DNA of 17,697 nt, taken from contig JBBQTQ010000056.1 of assembly GCA_038213135.1 (NCBI GenBank), forward strand, positions 1-17,697. The letters are read 5' to 3'. The notes under the pieces are model-generated. The model saw only the letters and a program-made list of their open reading frames with translations, did no database searches and was not told the DNA's origin. Within the stretch, counting starts at the first letter, position 1, and every line of letters starts with the position of its first letter. Source of the DNA: JBBQTQ01 sp038213135. Its GTDB lineage: Bacteria; Actinomycetota; Thermoleophilia; Gaiellales; Gaiellaceae. A program made the position numbers and the translations under genes. Below are positions 1 through 7,034 of the stretch, piece after piece.

Positions 1-15
1 GTTTCGCCCCGCCCG

Positions 16-1020
16 ATGCCCGGCCCGCACGTCCCCTTTCCCCCGATGGAGGCTCAGCTCGTCCGCGAGCTGCCCGAGGGCGACGGCTGGCAGTTCGAGC
101 CGAAGTGGGACGGCTTCCGCGGCGTGCTCGAGAACGACGGCGGAGAGCTGGCGTTGTGGTCTCGCAACGGCCGGCCGCTCCTGCGCTACTTCCCCGAACT
201 GCGGCCGCTCGGCGAGCTGCTCCCGCCCCACTCCGCGCTCGACGGCGAGATCGTGATCGAGCGTGGCGGCAAGCTCGACTTCGACGCGATGCAGATGCGC
301 CTTCACCCGGCCGAGAGCCGCGTGCGCAAGCTCTCGGGGGAGATTCCGGCGACCTTCGTCGTCTTCGACGTCCTGCTCTGGGACGGCGAGGCGGTCTGGA
401 AGCTGCCGCTCGAGGATCGGCGAGCACGGGTCGAGAAGCTGAAGGGCTTCGCGCTCTCGCCGGTTGGCGACCGCAAGGAGGCCGGCAAGTGGCTCGAACG
501 GCTCGAGGTGGCCGGCTTCGACGGCGTGATCGCCAAGCGGCTCGGCGTGGCGTACCTCCCCGGCTCGCGCGACGGTGTCGTGAAGGTGAAGGCCCACAAG
601 ACGGCCGACTGCGTGATCGCCGGCCTGCGCTGGAAGGCCGGCGGCCGCAAGACGATCGCCACGCTCCTGCTCGGCCTCTGGAACGACGAGGGCAGGCTCG
701 ACTACGTGGGCTCGTGTGCCGTCGCCGCGAAGTCGCATGCAGAGATCGCCGCGCGCGTGCTGCCGCTCCTCGAGGAGGCGCCCGATCGCCGCTTCTCGGA
801 GCCGAACCGCTGGGGGACGGGTGAGCTGGAGGAGGCCGCGGTGCGACCAGAGCTCGTCGTGGAGGTGCGCTACGACAAGCTCGAGCGCTCCCGGTTCCGG
901 CACGGCACGAAGTTCATCCGCTGGCGCCCGGACAAGGACGCCGCCGAGTGCACGTGGGCCCAGCTACGCCCGAAGCCAAAGCGCGGCGACCCGACGGTGC
1001 CCGGCCTGCTCGCCCGTTGA
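16..1020 (+). CDS. ATP-dependent DNA ligase (LigC / LigD ligase-domain type)
   Basis: Probably seals nicks in DNA using ATP, in the bacterial NHEJ or base-repair branch. Visible ligase motifs: motif I EPKWDGFR near residues 28-35 with K30 as the probable adenylated lysine, motif III FVVFDVL, motif IV DGVIAKR and motif V VKVK, then an OB-fold part ending in FIRWRPDKDAAECTW. At 334 residues it has the length of mycobacterial LigC or of the ligase domain of LigD without polymerase or nuclease domains. The ATG at 16 is chosen because the following PPMEAQLV stretch matches where such ligases begin. Only 15 bases lie upstream and that frame is open to the window edge, so a slightly earlier start is possible. 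A separate LigD-type polymerase gene lies at 7968-8993 on the other strand. Ku is not in the window. Confidence 0.93.
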   Translation: MPGPHVPFPPMEAQLVRELPEGDGWQFEPKWDGFRGVLENDGGELALWSRNGRPLLRYFPELRPLGELLPPHSALDGEIVIERGGKLDFDAMQMRLHPAESRVRKLSGEIPATFVVFDVLLWDGEAVWKLPLEDRRARVEKLKGFALSPVGDRKEAGKWLERLEVAGFDGVIAKRLGVAYLPGSRDGVVKVKAHKTADCVIAGLRWKAGGRKTIATLLLGLWNDEGRLDYVGSCAVAAKSHAEIAARVLPLLEEAPDRRFSEPNRWGTGELEEAAVRPELVVEVRYDKLERSRFRHGTKFIRWRPDKDAAECTWAQLRPKPKRGDPTVPGLLAR

Positions 1021-1025
1021 GCGGT

Positions 1026-1054
1026 TGAACGAATGAGCTCGCCCGAGCGTCTGT
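1026..1054 (+). promoter_or_regulatory. Candidate ECF-type promoter before the sigma gene
   Basis: TGAAC at 1026-1030 is followed after 17 bases by CGTCTG at 1048-1053. This resembles the GAAC / CGTC layout of promoters read by ECF sigma factors. The expected transcription start falls at about 1058-1061, next to the ATG at 1061, which would give a leaderless or nearly leaderless message. Autoregulation by the adjacent sigma factor is inferred from position only. Confidence 0.4.
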
Positions 1055-1060
1055 AGAGGT

Positions 1061-1660
1061 ATGGAGGTTCTGGCGCAGGGCTTGCGGCTCCCCCGCCGGG
1101 CGGTGCACCCGCGCGCCGGGGAGCTGATCGAGCTCGCGCCGTTGCAGCCGTCCGAGTGGCACGGGTTCGAGCAGCTCGTCCGCCGCCACCACAAGGAGCT
1201 GCGTGGATTCCTCTACCGCCTGCTCGGCGCCGCGGACGTCGACGACGTCCTCCAGGAGGCGTATCTCAGAGCCTTCCGCGCCTACATGACCGCGAAGGAG
1301 CCACCGGCGTCGCCTCGGAGCTGGCTCCTGAAGATCGCGTACCGCTGCGCCGTGGACGAGTGGCGGCGGCAGCGTCGCCGCTCGCGCGCCGCACGTGCGG
1401 ACATCCACGGGGAGGCGCTCGGCGGAGCTAGCGTCGAACGCCTCGCGTTCGTCGAGGCGCTCCGCTCGCTGACGCCGGAGCAGCGCGTCGTCGTGATCCT
1501 CGTGTGCTGGCAGGGCTTCGACTACGTGGAGGCGGGCGAGATTCTCGGCATTCCGGCGGGCACGGTCGGCTCGCGTCTCAGCATCGCGCGGGCCTCTCTC
1601 CGCCGGGCGCTGACGGAGACAAACGAGACGGAGAACAGTGGAAAACGAAAGGGAGAATGA
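1061..1660 (+). CDS. ECF-family RNA polymerase sigma factor
   Basis: Redirects RNA polymerase to a dedicated promoter set. Region 2 is visible as FEQLVRRHHKELRGFLYRLLG, DVDDVLQEAYLRAFRAY and SWLLKIAYRCAVDEWRRQRRR. Region 4 is visible as LTPEQRVVVILVCWQGFDYVEAGEILGIPAGTVGSRLSIARASLRRAL, containing the helix-turn-helix. With 199 residues and no region 1.1 or 3 it is a normal ECF-class protein. The ATG at 1061 has no clear Shine-Dalgarno, compatible with leaderless expression; a GTG at 1103 is an alternative. The stop overlaps the next ATG (ATGA at 1657-1660), so the sigma factor and the membrane protein behind it are translationally coupled, the usual arrangement for a sigma / anti-sigma pair. 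It heads the MoxR/VWA operon, which is therefore its most likely target. The ECF subgroup was not assigned. Confidence 0.93.
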   Translation: MEVLAQGLRLPRRAVHPRAGELIELAPLQPSEWHGFEQLVRRHHKELRGFLYRLLGAADVDDVLQEAYLRAFRAYMTAKEPPASPRSWLLKIAYRCAVDEWRRQRRRSRAARADIHGEALGGASVERLAFVEALRSLTPEQRVVVILVCWQGFDYVEAGEILGIPAGTVGSRLSIARASLRRALTETNETENSGKRKGE

Positions 1661-2382
1661 TGGATGAGAGGCGAATCGAAAACGCTCTGGCCGAGCTGAA
1701 TCCACCCGAGCAGCCGCGCGACTTCTTCGAGCGGCTTGCGCATCGGGTGGCGCATGAGTACGGCGCCGGCCTCCGGCGCCGAAGGATCCGGACGTTTGCT
1801 CTAAACGGCACGAGCGTCGCAGCCACGGCGGCTGCCTGCCTCCTGCTCGTGTTCGGCAGCCCACTCGTGGGCAAGGCGGCCGGCAGCGGTCAGCTGAGCC
1901 TGGCCGCCCTGACGATCGTGGACAAGAACCTGCTCTGCCACACACCGCCGACCGCTCCGATGCAGGTCTACTTCGGCAACTACATCGACCGGACTTCGGA
2001 AGGCACAGTCCAGTACACCTCGTACCCGGCGACCGCAGGTGTCAGCTCTGCGCGCGGCTTCAGCTCTCTCGCTGCGGTCCAGGCGGGTCCCGGCGCGAAG
2101 GTCGCCAAGGTGCTTTACGTCAACAAAGCCGCCTGCGTCCTCACGAAACGCACGATCGCGTTGAACCACACAGGGCTGAGCGGGCCGCCGGTGAGGTTCG
2201 GCAAGGGCTACAACTGCCCCTTGATCACCCGCGCCCTCGTCCACCTACGCGCAGTCAACGAGGGCCAGAACGTTGTCGCAGGCTTCCTGGCCGTGCGGAA
2301 GGAGAACGGCGGCCCGATCGCCTTTGCGTCCATCGACAGCAAGGGGCAGGGCGGCGTCTACGTGTCGTCTGATTGCTCGTGA
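1657..2382 (+). CDS. Single-pass membrane protein in anti-sigma position, with Cys-containing outer domain
   Basis: 241 residues. The start is fixed by the ATGA overlap with the sigma gene and by AAAGGGAG just upstream (the codon after it is also ATG). Layout: about 45 cytoplasmic residues rich in charged helix (ALAELNPPEQPRDFFERLAHRVAHEY), one hydrophobic segment at about 52-72 (SVAATAAACLLLVFGSPLVG), then about 170 exported residues. The outer part contains scattered Cys and ends in a block VAGFLAVRKENGGPIAFASIDSKGQGG. Position and topology suggest an anti-sigma factor that holds the upstream sigma factor at the membrane. However, no zinc anti-sigma HxxxCxxC motif is seen, so this is inference. 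The C-terminal block recurs in the next ORF (2393-2770), pointing to a tandem duplication. I do not recognise a named family for the outer domain. Confidence 0.8.
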   Translation: MMDERRIENALAELNPPEQPRDFFERLAHRVAHEYGAGLRRRRIRTFALNGTSVAATAAACLLLVFGSPLVGKAAGSGQLSLAALTIVDKNLLCHTPPTAPMQVYFGNYIDRTSEGTVQYTSYPATAGVSSARGFSSLAAVQAGPGAKVAKVLYVNKAACVLTKRTIALNHTGLSGPPVRFGKGYNCPLITRALVHLRAVNEGQNVVAGFLAVRKENGGPIAFASIDSKGQGGVYVSSDCS

Positions 2383-2392
2383 GCGAGCCGGC

Positions 2393-2770
2393 GTGGTTCA
2401 CGAAGTCGACAACGCCCAGTACGACTCGGGCGAACTCGCGCTGATGAAGACCCAGTACGCGCAGATGCTCGCCGTCAACGCCGGCCCGACCGCCAAGCCG
2501 CCGCTCGTCCTCAAAGACCTGTGTACGCCGACCACCACGCGTGTCATCCCTCTCAGCCCGAAAAGGCTCCCGAAACCGCTTGTCCCGTACTGGAACACCT
2601 ACGCGTGCACGCTGATCCACGCGGTGGTCGCGCGCGTGCGGACAGGCAGCGAGGGCCGGAGGTTCATGGCCGTGAGGACGCTGAACGGCAAGGCGGTGGC
2701 CTTCGGCACCCTTGGCCGAGACGGCCAGGGCGGCCTGTTCCTCTCGGCTGCCTGCAAGCGCTTCACGTGA
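2393..2770 (+). CDS. Truncated or frameshifted second copy of the upstream outer domain
   Basis: About 125 residues read from GTG 2393 (the frame is open from further upstream). It aligns with the C-terminal half of the preceding protein: LCTPTTTRVIPL matches ACVLTKRTIAL, YACTLIHAVVARVRT matches YNCPLITRALVHLRA, and MAVRTLNGKAVAFGTLGRDGQGG matches LAVRKENGGPIAFASIDSKGQGG. It has no signal peptide or membrane segment of its own and no good ribosome binding site. That suggests either the tail of an ancestral two-domain protein separated by a frameshift near 2370-2393, or a truncated paralogue. In favour of real translation, its stop codon overlaps the GTG of the MoxR gene (GTGA at 2767-2770). 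Start and functional status are uncertain; an ATG at 2273 in this frame lies inside the upstream gene and is unlikely. Confidence 0.5.
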   Translation: MVHEVDNAQYDSGELALMKTQYAQMLAVNAGPTAKPPLVLKDLCTPTTTRVIPLSPKRLPKPLVPYWNTYACTLIHAVVARVRTGSEGRRFMAVRTLNGKAVAFGTLGRDGQGGLFLSAACKRFT

Positions 2771-3777
2771 CCGGCCAGGCGCCGGAGCGGGCAAGCGGCA
2801 TCGCCGACCGCCTGCTCGACAACGTCGAGACCGTCGTCCACGGCAAGCGCGAGGAGATCAAGCTCGTGCTCGCGGCACTCCTGTGCGGCGGCCACGCCTT
2901 GCTCGAGGACGTGCCCGGGACGGCCAAGACGGTGCTCGCGCGTGCGATCGCGGGCTCGATCGAGGACGCGGTGCCCTCGCGGATTCAGTGCACGCCGGAC
3001 CTCCAGCCGACCGATGTGACCGGCCTCTCGGTCTTCAACCAGCGCGACCGTGACTTCGAGTTCAGGCCGGGGCCGGTCTTCGCGAACGTCGTGCTCGTCG
3101 ACGAGATCAACCGCGCGATGCCGAAGACCCAGTCGGCGCTGCTCGAGGCGATGGCGGAAGGGCAGGTAACGGTCGACGGCGTCACACGGCGACTGCCGGA
3201 TCCGTTCCTCGTGCTCGCCACGGAGAACCCGATCGAGCACGAGGGGACATTCCCGCTGCCCGAGGCACAGCTCGACCGGTTCCTCGTCAAGACGGCGCTC
3301 GGGTACCCGGCCCTCGCCGACGAGCGGCGGATCCTCGACGGGCAGATCGACGGCCACCCGCTGAGCCGCCTCAGGCCGGTGGTGTCGGTACAGGACGTGC
3401 TCGAGCTGCGGCGAGCCGTCTCGCAGATCTTCGTCCAGGACCTGGTCGCCGACTGGATGATCGAGCTCGTCCGTGCCACGCGCGAGGTCGAGATGGCCGC
3501 GGTCGGAAGCTCGGTCCGAGGCACCCTCGCGCTGAACCGAATGGCGCGGGCTTGGGCGCTCCTGAACGGCCGTTCGTACGTGGTCCCGGCCGACCCGGAG
3601 CATCTGTTCGAGCCGGTGATCCTGCACCGCGTCTTCTTCCGGCCGAGCTTCCTCGCCCGGATCCGCGACATCGGCATCCGCGAGGCCGCCGCCGAGGTTC
3701 ATGCGGCAGTCCTCGAGATCGCTCCGCGACCGGGGTTCGGCGCGGACGAGGTTCGCCCGCCCATGCACGCGGCGTGA
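2767..3777 (+). CDS. MoxR-family AAA+ ATPase
   Basis: Chaperone-like ATPase that works with VWA-domain partners in envelope or metal-cofactor maturation. 336 residues from GTG 2767, which overlaps the previous stop; this start gives the usual MoxR length. Motifs: Walker A VPGTAKT (about 49-55), Walker B VVLVDEIN (108-115), sensor 1 ATENP (151-155), the MoxR-specific LPEAQLDRF (about 164-172) and the C-terminal lid with RFRPSFLARIRD-like sequence. Its stop overlaps the GTG of the DUF58 gene (GTGA at 3774-3777), the classic MoxR-DUF58 gene pair. The family assignment is firm; the substrate is unknown. Confidence 0.95.
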   Translation: MTGQAPERASGIADRLLDNVETVVHGKREEIKLVLAALLCGGHALLEDVPGTAKTVLARAIAGSIEDAVPSRIQCTPDLQPTDVTGLSVFNQRDRDFEFRPGPVFANVVLVDEINRAMPKTQSALLEAMAEGQVTVDGVTRRLPDPFLVLATENPIEHEGTFPLPEAQLDRFLVKTALGYPALADERRILDGQIDGHPLSRLRPVVSVQDVLELRRAVSQIFVQDLVADWMIELVRATREVEMAAVGSSVRGTLALNRMARAWALLNGRSYVVPADPEHLFEPVILHRVFFRPSFLARIRDIGIREAAAEVHAAVLEIAPRPGFGADEVRPPMHAA

Positions 3778-4661
3778 GCGCGACCACCTTTCCTCTCGTT
3801 CCGCGGACGCGGGTGCTCGGCCTCGCGTTCGGCGGAATGCGCAGCGTCCGGCGAGGCCTCGGGACGGATGTCGCGAGCTCGCGACCGTACCGGCCGGGAG
3901 ACGACGTGAAGGCGATCGACTGGGCGGCCTCGGCCCGGCTCTCCTCAGCCCGGGCCAGCGACGAGTTCGTCGTGCGCGAGTACTTCGCGGACGAATCGCC
4001 CCGCGTCGTCATCGTCGCCGACCGGCGCCCGACGATCGACCTGGCGCCGCCGCCGAGGAGCCGCCTCCGCAAGGCGGACGCCCTCGCCGCCGCCGTGTCG
4101 CTGATCGGGGCAAGCGCCGAGGCGGCGCGCAGCCTGCTCGGCTACCTCGACCATGAGCTGTGGGAGCCGCCTCGCAGCGAGCACCACGAACGGAGCTGGG
4201 GATCCGACCGGTACACGGCCCCCGCAGGCAGCCTCGCCGCGGGCCTCGAGCTCCTAATGCGCCAGCGGCGCGACTTGCCCACTGGCACCTTCGTCTTCGT
4301 CGTCTCCGACTTCCTCGAACCGCCCCCGGTCTCGAATTGGGCCCGTCTGGTCGAGCAGAACTGGGACGTGGTGCCGGTCGTCGTGCAGGACACCGTCTGG
4401 GAGCGGAGCTTCCCGCCCGTGGCGGGAGTCGTCGTCGAGTTCCGCGAGCCGGACGGCCGGCGCGTCTCCGTGCGGCTAAACGGCCGCGAGGCCGAGCTCG
4501 AGCGGGAGCGGAACGAGCAGCGGTGGCGTGCGCTCCTCGACGATTTCGCCGTAGCAGGGCTCACCCCGGTGGTCATCGAGTCGAGCGAGCCAGCGGACGT
4601 CTCGGCCGCATTCCTGCGGTGGGCCGACGCGCGGCTCGACCGCCGCGGGGGCGCCGTATGA
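3774..4661 (+). CDS. DUF58 domain-containing protein (MoxR partner)
   Basis: 295 residues from GTG 3774, overlapping the MoxR stop. The signature DUF58 block SRPYRPGDDVKAIDWAASAR lies at about 36-55. A following VWA-like Rossmann part (ESPRVVIVADRRPTID, then TFVFVVSDFLEPP) has a degenerate metal site, usual for DUF58 proteins. Unlike many DUF58 proteins there are no strong N-terminal membrane helices before the block, so it is probably cytoplasmic or peripheral. It is the obligate neighbour of MoxR in Bat-type operons. Its stop overlaps the next ATG (ATGA at 4658-4661). Confidence 0.92.
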   Translation: MSATTFPLVPRTRVLGLAFGGMRSVRRGLGTDVASSRPYRPGDDVKAIDWAASARLSSARASDEFVVREYFADESPRVVIVADRRPTIDLAPPPRSRLRKADALAAAVSLIGASAEAARSLLGYLDHELWEPPRSEHHERSWGSDRYTAPAGSLAAGLELLMRQRRDLPTGTFVFVVSDFLEPPPVSNWARLVEQNWDVVPVVVQDTVWERSFPPVAGVVVEFREPDGRRVSVRLNGREAELERERNEQRWRALLDDFAVAGLTPVVIESSEPADVSAAFLRWADARLDRRGGAV

Positions 4662-5572
4662 GGTGGGCCCTCGCCGTCGCCCTTGCCACCGGCGCGTTCG
4701 CGGGGAGCGCGAGCGCGGGTGCGCCGCTGATCCCTCACGGCCGACCGGTCGCCGTCTACGTCCAGGTACGTCCCGCGCTCTCCTGGTTCGGCGACCCGGT
4801 GAACGTGAGGGTGAACGCCTTCGTCGACCACGCGAGGGTCCGGCCGGAGTCCGTGCACGCGACGGTTCACGTCGCACCGTTCAAGCCTGTCGACACGGTC
4901 GGGCGGCCCGCGCGAACCGAGTTCGGCTCGGTCACGCGCCTGACGTGGAACCTCGAGTTGCAGTGCCTGACCCAGCCGTGCATCAGCGCGGCGAAGTGCC
5001 AGGGGCCGCCGTGCATCCAGGCGCCGACAAAGAAGTTTCCCCTCGGCTCGGGCCGCCTCGTCTACGAGCTCCGGCAACCGCCGCATTCGCGGCGCTCGCT
5101 GCCCTTCCGCGGAACATCGATCGTGGTTGCCTCACCCGTCGTCGCTACGCCGTTCGACAAGAGCAACCTCCAGCCGACGATCTACCGCTACCACCTCTGG
5201 CCACTGGCTTCGCCGAGGTATCGGCTTTCCCCCTGGTTGGCCGCGGGGCTCTCAGGCGGGATCGCCGCTGCCCTCGCCGCCGTCGCCGCACTCATGCTCT
5301 GGCGGCTTCGCAGGCGCCGCCGGGCGGCGCAAGCCCCGAAGGCCGAGCCGGTCGCGTCTCCCGTCGAGCAGGCGCTCGCAGCGCTCGCCTGGGCGACCAC
5401 GCAGGGAGACGAGGCTCAGCGCCGTAAGGCCCTCGAGCGGCTCGCGGGTGAGATCGAGACCCTCGACGGCCTCGCCGACGTCGCCCTCCGGCTCGCCTGG
5501 TCGGAGACGACCCCGGAGCGCGAGGAGATGAGCGGGCTCGCCCACCGGGTGCGGGCGGCGGCGAAGACATGA
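4658..5572 (+). CDS. Exported membrane-anchored protein, BatD-like position, four-Cys cluster
   Basis: 304 residues. Signal peptide at 1-20 (MRWALAVALATGAFAGSASA), exported domain of about 165 residues, membrane helix at about 190-214 (WLAAGLSGGIAAALAAVAALMLW), Arg-rich stop-transfer, then a helical cytoplasmic tail of about 85 residues. The topology and opening (VAVYVQVRPALSWFGDPVNVRVNAFVD) resemble BatD / oxygen-tolerance proteins, which carry beta-sandwich domains outside the membrane, but I cannot confirm homology by eye. Odd feature: four Cys within 17 residues (C103, C108, C114, C119), with spacing that could form two disulfides or bind metal. The ATG is fixed by the overlap with DUF58, and the stop overlaps the next ATG. 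Confidence 0.85.
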   Translation: MRWALAVALATGAFAGSASAGAPLIPHGRPVAVYVQVRPALSWFGDPVNVRVNAFVDHARVRPESVHATVHVAPFKPVDTVGRPARTEFGSVTRLTWNLELQCLTQPCISAAKCQGPPCIQAPTKKFPLGSGRLVYELRQPPHSRRSLPFRGTSIVVASPVVATPFDKSNLQPTIYRYHLWPLASPRYRLSPWLAAGLSGGIAAALAAVAALMLWRLRRRRRAAQAPKAEPVASPVEQALAALAWATTQGDEAQRRKALERLAGEIETLDGLADVALRLAWSETTPEREEMSGLAHRVRAAAKT

Positions 5573-6405
5573 GCGGCATCGCACTCGCAGACGCGCGGCG
5601 CCTCCGACCGATCGGCCTTCGCACCTCCGTACTCCGGTGGGGGCTGACGCTCGCACTTGCGGGCCTCCTCGCCGCCGCGTACGTCCAGTCGCGCGGCGCC
5701 GGCTCCGAGATCGGCGCACTGCTCCCGGCGGGGACGAGCCCGGTCGTCGTCCTCGACATCTCGGCGAGCATCTCCGGGCCGACCGACGCGCGCGTGCTCG
5801 CGACGCTGCGCACGCTGGCGGATGCCAAAGGCCCCTCCGGCCTGGTTGTCTTCTCGGACACCGCGTACGAGCTACTCCCGCCGGGCTCCCCCGCGGCCGA
5901 GCTCCGGAAGGTGATGCGCTTCTTCCGGCCGATCGGCACGAAGAACGGCGTCGAGCAGCTCCCTCCGGACCCGTGGTCGCCGAGCTTCAAGGCGGGGACC
6001 GCCATCTCGACCGGCCTCGACGAGGCCCGGCGCGACCTCGCGAAGGCGGGCATCGCGCACGGTGCAGTCGTGCTGGTGAGCGACCTCGACGACACCGGGG
6101 AGACCCCGATCGTGATCGCGGACTCCCTCGCGAGGCTGCGGCGCGCGGGCATCACGCTGCGCATCGTTCCGCTCTTCCCGACGCCGGAGAACCTCGCGCT
6201 GTGGCAGCGGCTCGTGGGGAAGGACGCCATCGCCGCCTCCCCGACGCTTTCGTCTGACGCGCTCGCCGCCCGCGCCGAACAGCAACACCCGTTTCGCACG
6301 GGCCTGCCCCTTCTGCTGACCGCTGTCGCGTCGCTGCTCGTAGTAATGCTCGCTGCGAACGAGCTCTACGGGCGTCGGCTGCGGCTCGTGCGGGGGGCGG
6401 CGTGA
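5569..6405 (+). CDS. VWA-domain membrane protein (BatA/BatB-like)
   Basis: 278 residues. Membrane segment at about 22-40, then a von Willebrand factor A domain with an intact MIDAS: DISAS (D63, S65, S67), T144 in KAGTAISTG and D172 in VSDLDD. A second membrane helix lies at about 246-266 (LPLLLTAVASLLVVMLAANELY) with a short basic tail. This is the layout of BatA/BatB proteins, which pair with MoxR ATPases. The VWA face should bind a divalent metal and a partner protein outside or at the membrane. Both ends overlap their neighbours (ATGA at 5569-5572, GTGA at 6402-6405). A second VWA gene follows at 7031. Confidence 0.9.
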   Translation: MSGIALADARRLRPIGLRTSVLRWGLTLALAGLLAAAYVQSRGAGSEIGALLPAGTSPVVVLDISASISGPTDARVLATLRTLADAKGPSGLVVFSDTAYELLPPGSPAAELRKVMRFFRPIGTKNGVEQLPPDPWSPSFKAGTAISTGLDEARRDLAKAGIAHGAVVLVSDLDDTGETPIVIADSLARLRRAGITLRIVPLFPTPENLALWQRLVGKDAIAASPTLSSDALAARAEQQHPFRTGLPLLLTAVASLLVVMLAANELYGRRLRLVRGAA

Positions 6406-7034
6406 TCCGGCGTCGCTGGCGGGGCATCGTGATCGCCGTCTGCCTCGCAGGCGCAATCGCCTTCGGGCTGCTCGCGGTCGAGCTCGTCCGCTGGCAGCGG
6501 CAGATCGCGCGCGGCGACGCGCTCTTCCCCGTGACACCGGAACGGGCCCAGCTCTGGCAGGTTCCCGGCGCTCCGGCGTGGGACCCCGCCAGGTCGATCC
6601 TCGGCCTCGACCACGCGCTGTCGTACCGGCAGGCGCTGAAGCTCTTCTGGTCAGCGCGGCCTGTATCGCAGTACGTGGCGTCGTCGGTCACGCCGGCACA
6701 GACCGCCGAGGCGCAGACTGCGCTCCAGGCCGTTGCCGACGCTGATCCCGACCCGCGCGAGCGCGCCACGGTGCTGAACATCCTGGGCGTCGTCCAGCTG
6801 GACGAGAACTCGCAACCGCACGACCCGGCCGGGTTCAGGAACTACGTCCAGGGCGCGATCGCCGACTTCACGAGCGCCGTCACGCTCGACGGCGACCCTG
6901 ACGCAAAGCTGAACCTGGAGCTCGCGCTCGCTCTGCTGAAGGAAGGGCTCGACCAGTTCTTCGGGCACGGGCCGATCGGAGGTCGCGGCGGCGGAACGAG
7001 CGCCGGTGTCGGCCTCCCCGGGAGCGGCTACTGA
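6402..7034 (+). CDS. TPR-like single-pass membrane protein (BatC-like position)
   Basis: 210 residues from GTG 6402, set by the GTGA overlap. An N-terminal membrane anchor at about 8-27 (IVIAVCLAGAIAFGLLAVEL) is followed by an exported part. Residues from about 118 on look like degenerate TPR helices (ERATVLNILGVVQLDE, AIADFTSAVTLDGDPDAKLNLELALALLKEGLD). The tail is Gly-rich. Bat operons carry a TPR protein (BatC) between or next to the two VWA proteins, which this gene matches in position. The TPR call is by eye and weak. Its stop overlaps the CTG start of the next gene. Confidence 0.82.
   Translation: MIRRRWRGIVIAVCLAGAIAFGLLAVELVRWQRQIARGDALFPVTPERAQLWQVPGAPAWDPARSILGLDHALSYRQALKLFWSARPVSQYVASSVTPAQTAEAQTALQAVADADPDPRERATVLNILGVVQLDENSQPHDPAGFRNYVQGAIADFTSAVTLDGDPDAKLNLELALALLKEGLDQFFGHGPIGGRGGGTSAGVGLPGSGY

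Noticed and set aside
914..1945. 343-codon - strand ORF
   Set aside because: Antisense to the ligase end, the sigma factor and the membrane protein; its Arg/Pro-rich composition is typical of a shadow frame in GC-rich DNA.
2273..2392. ATG 2273 as start of the truncated second-domain ORF
   Set aside because: The segment overlaps the upstream gene out of frame and translates to Arg/Ser-rich sequence without similarity; homology begins only after about 2400.
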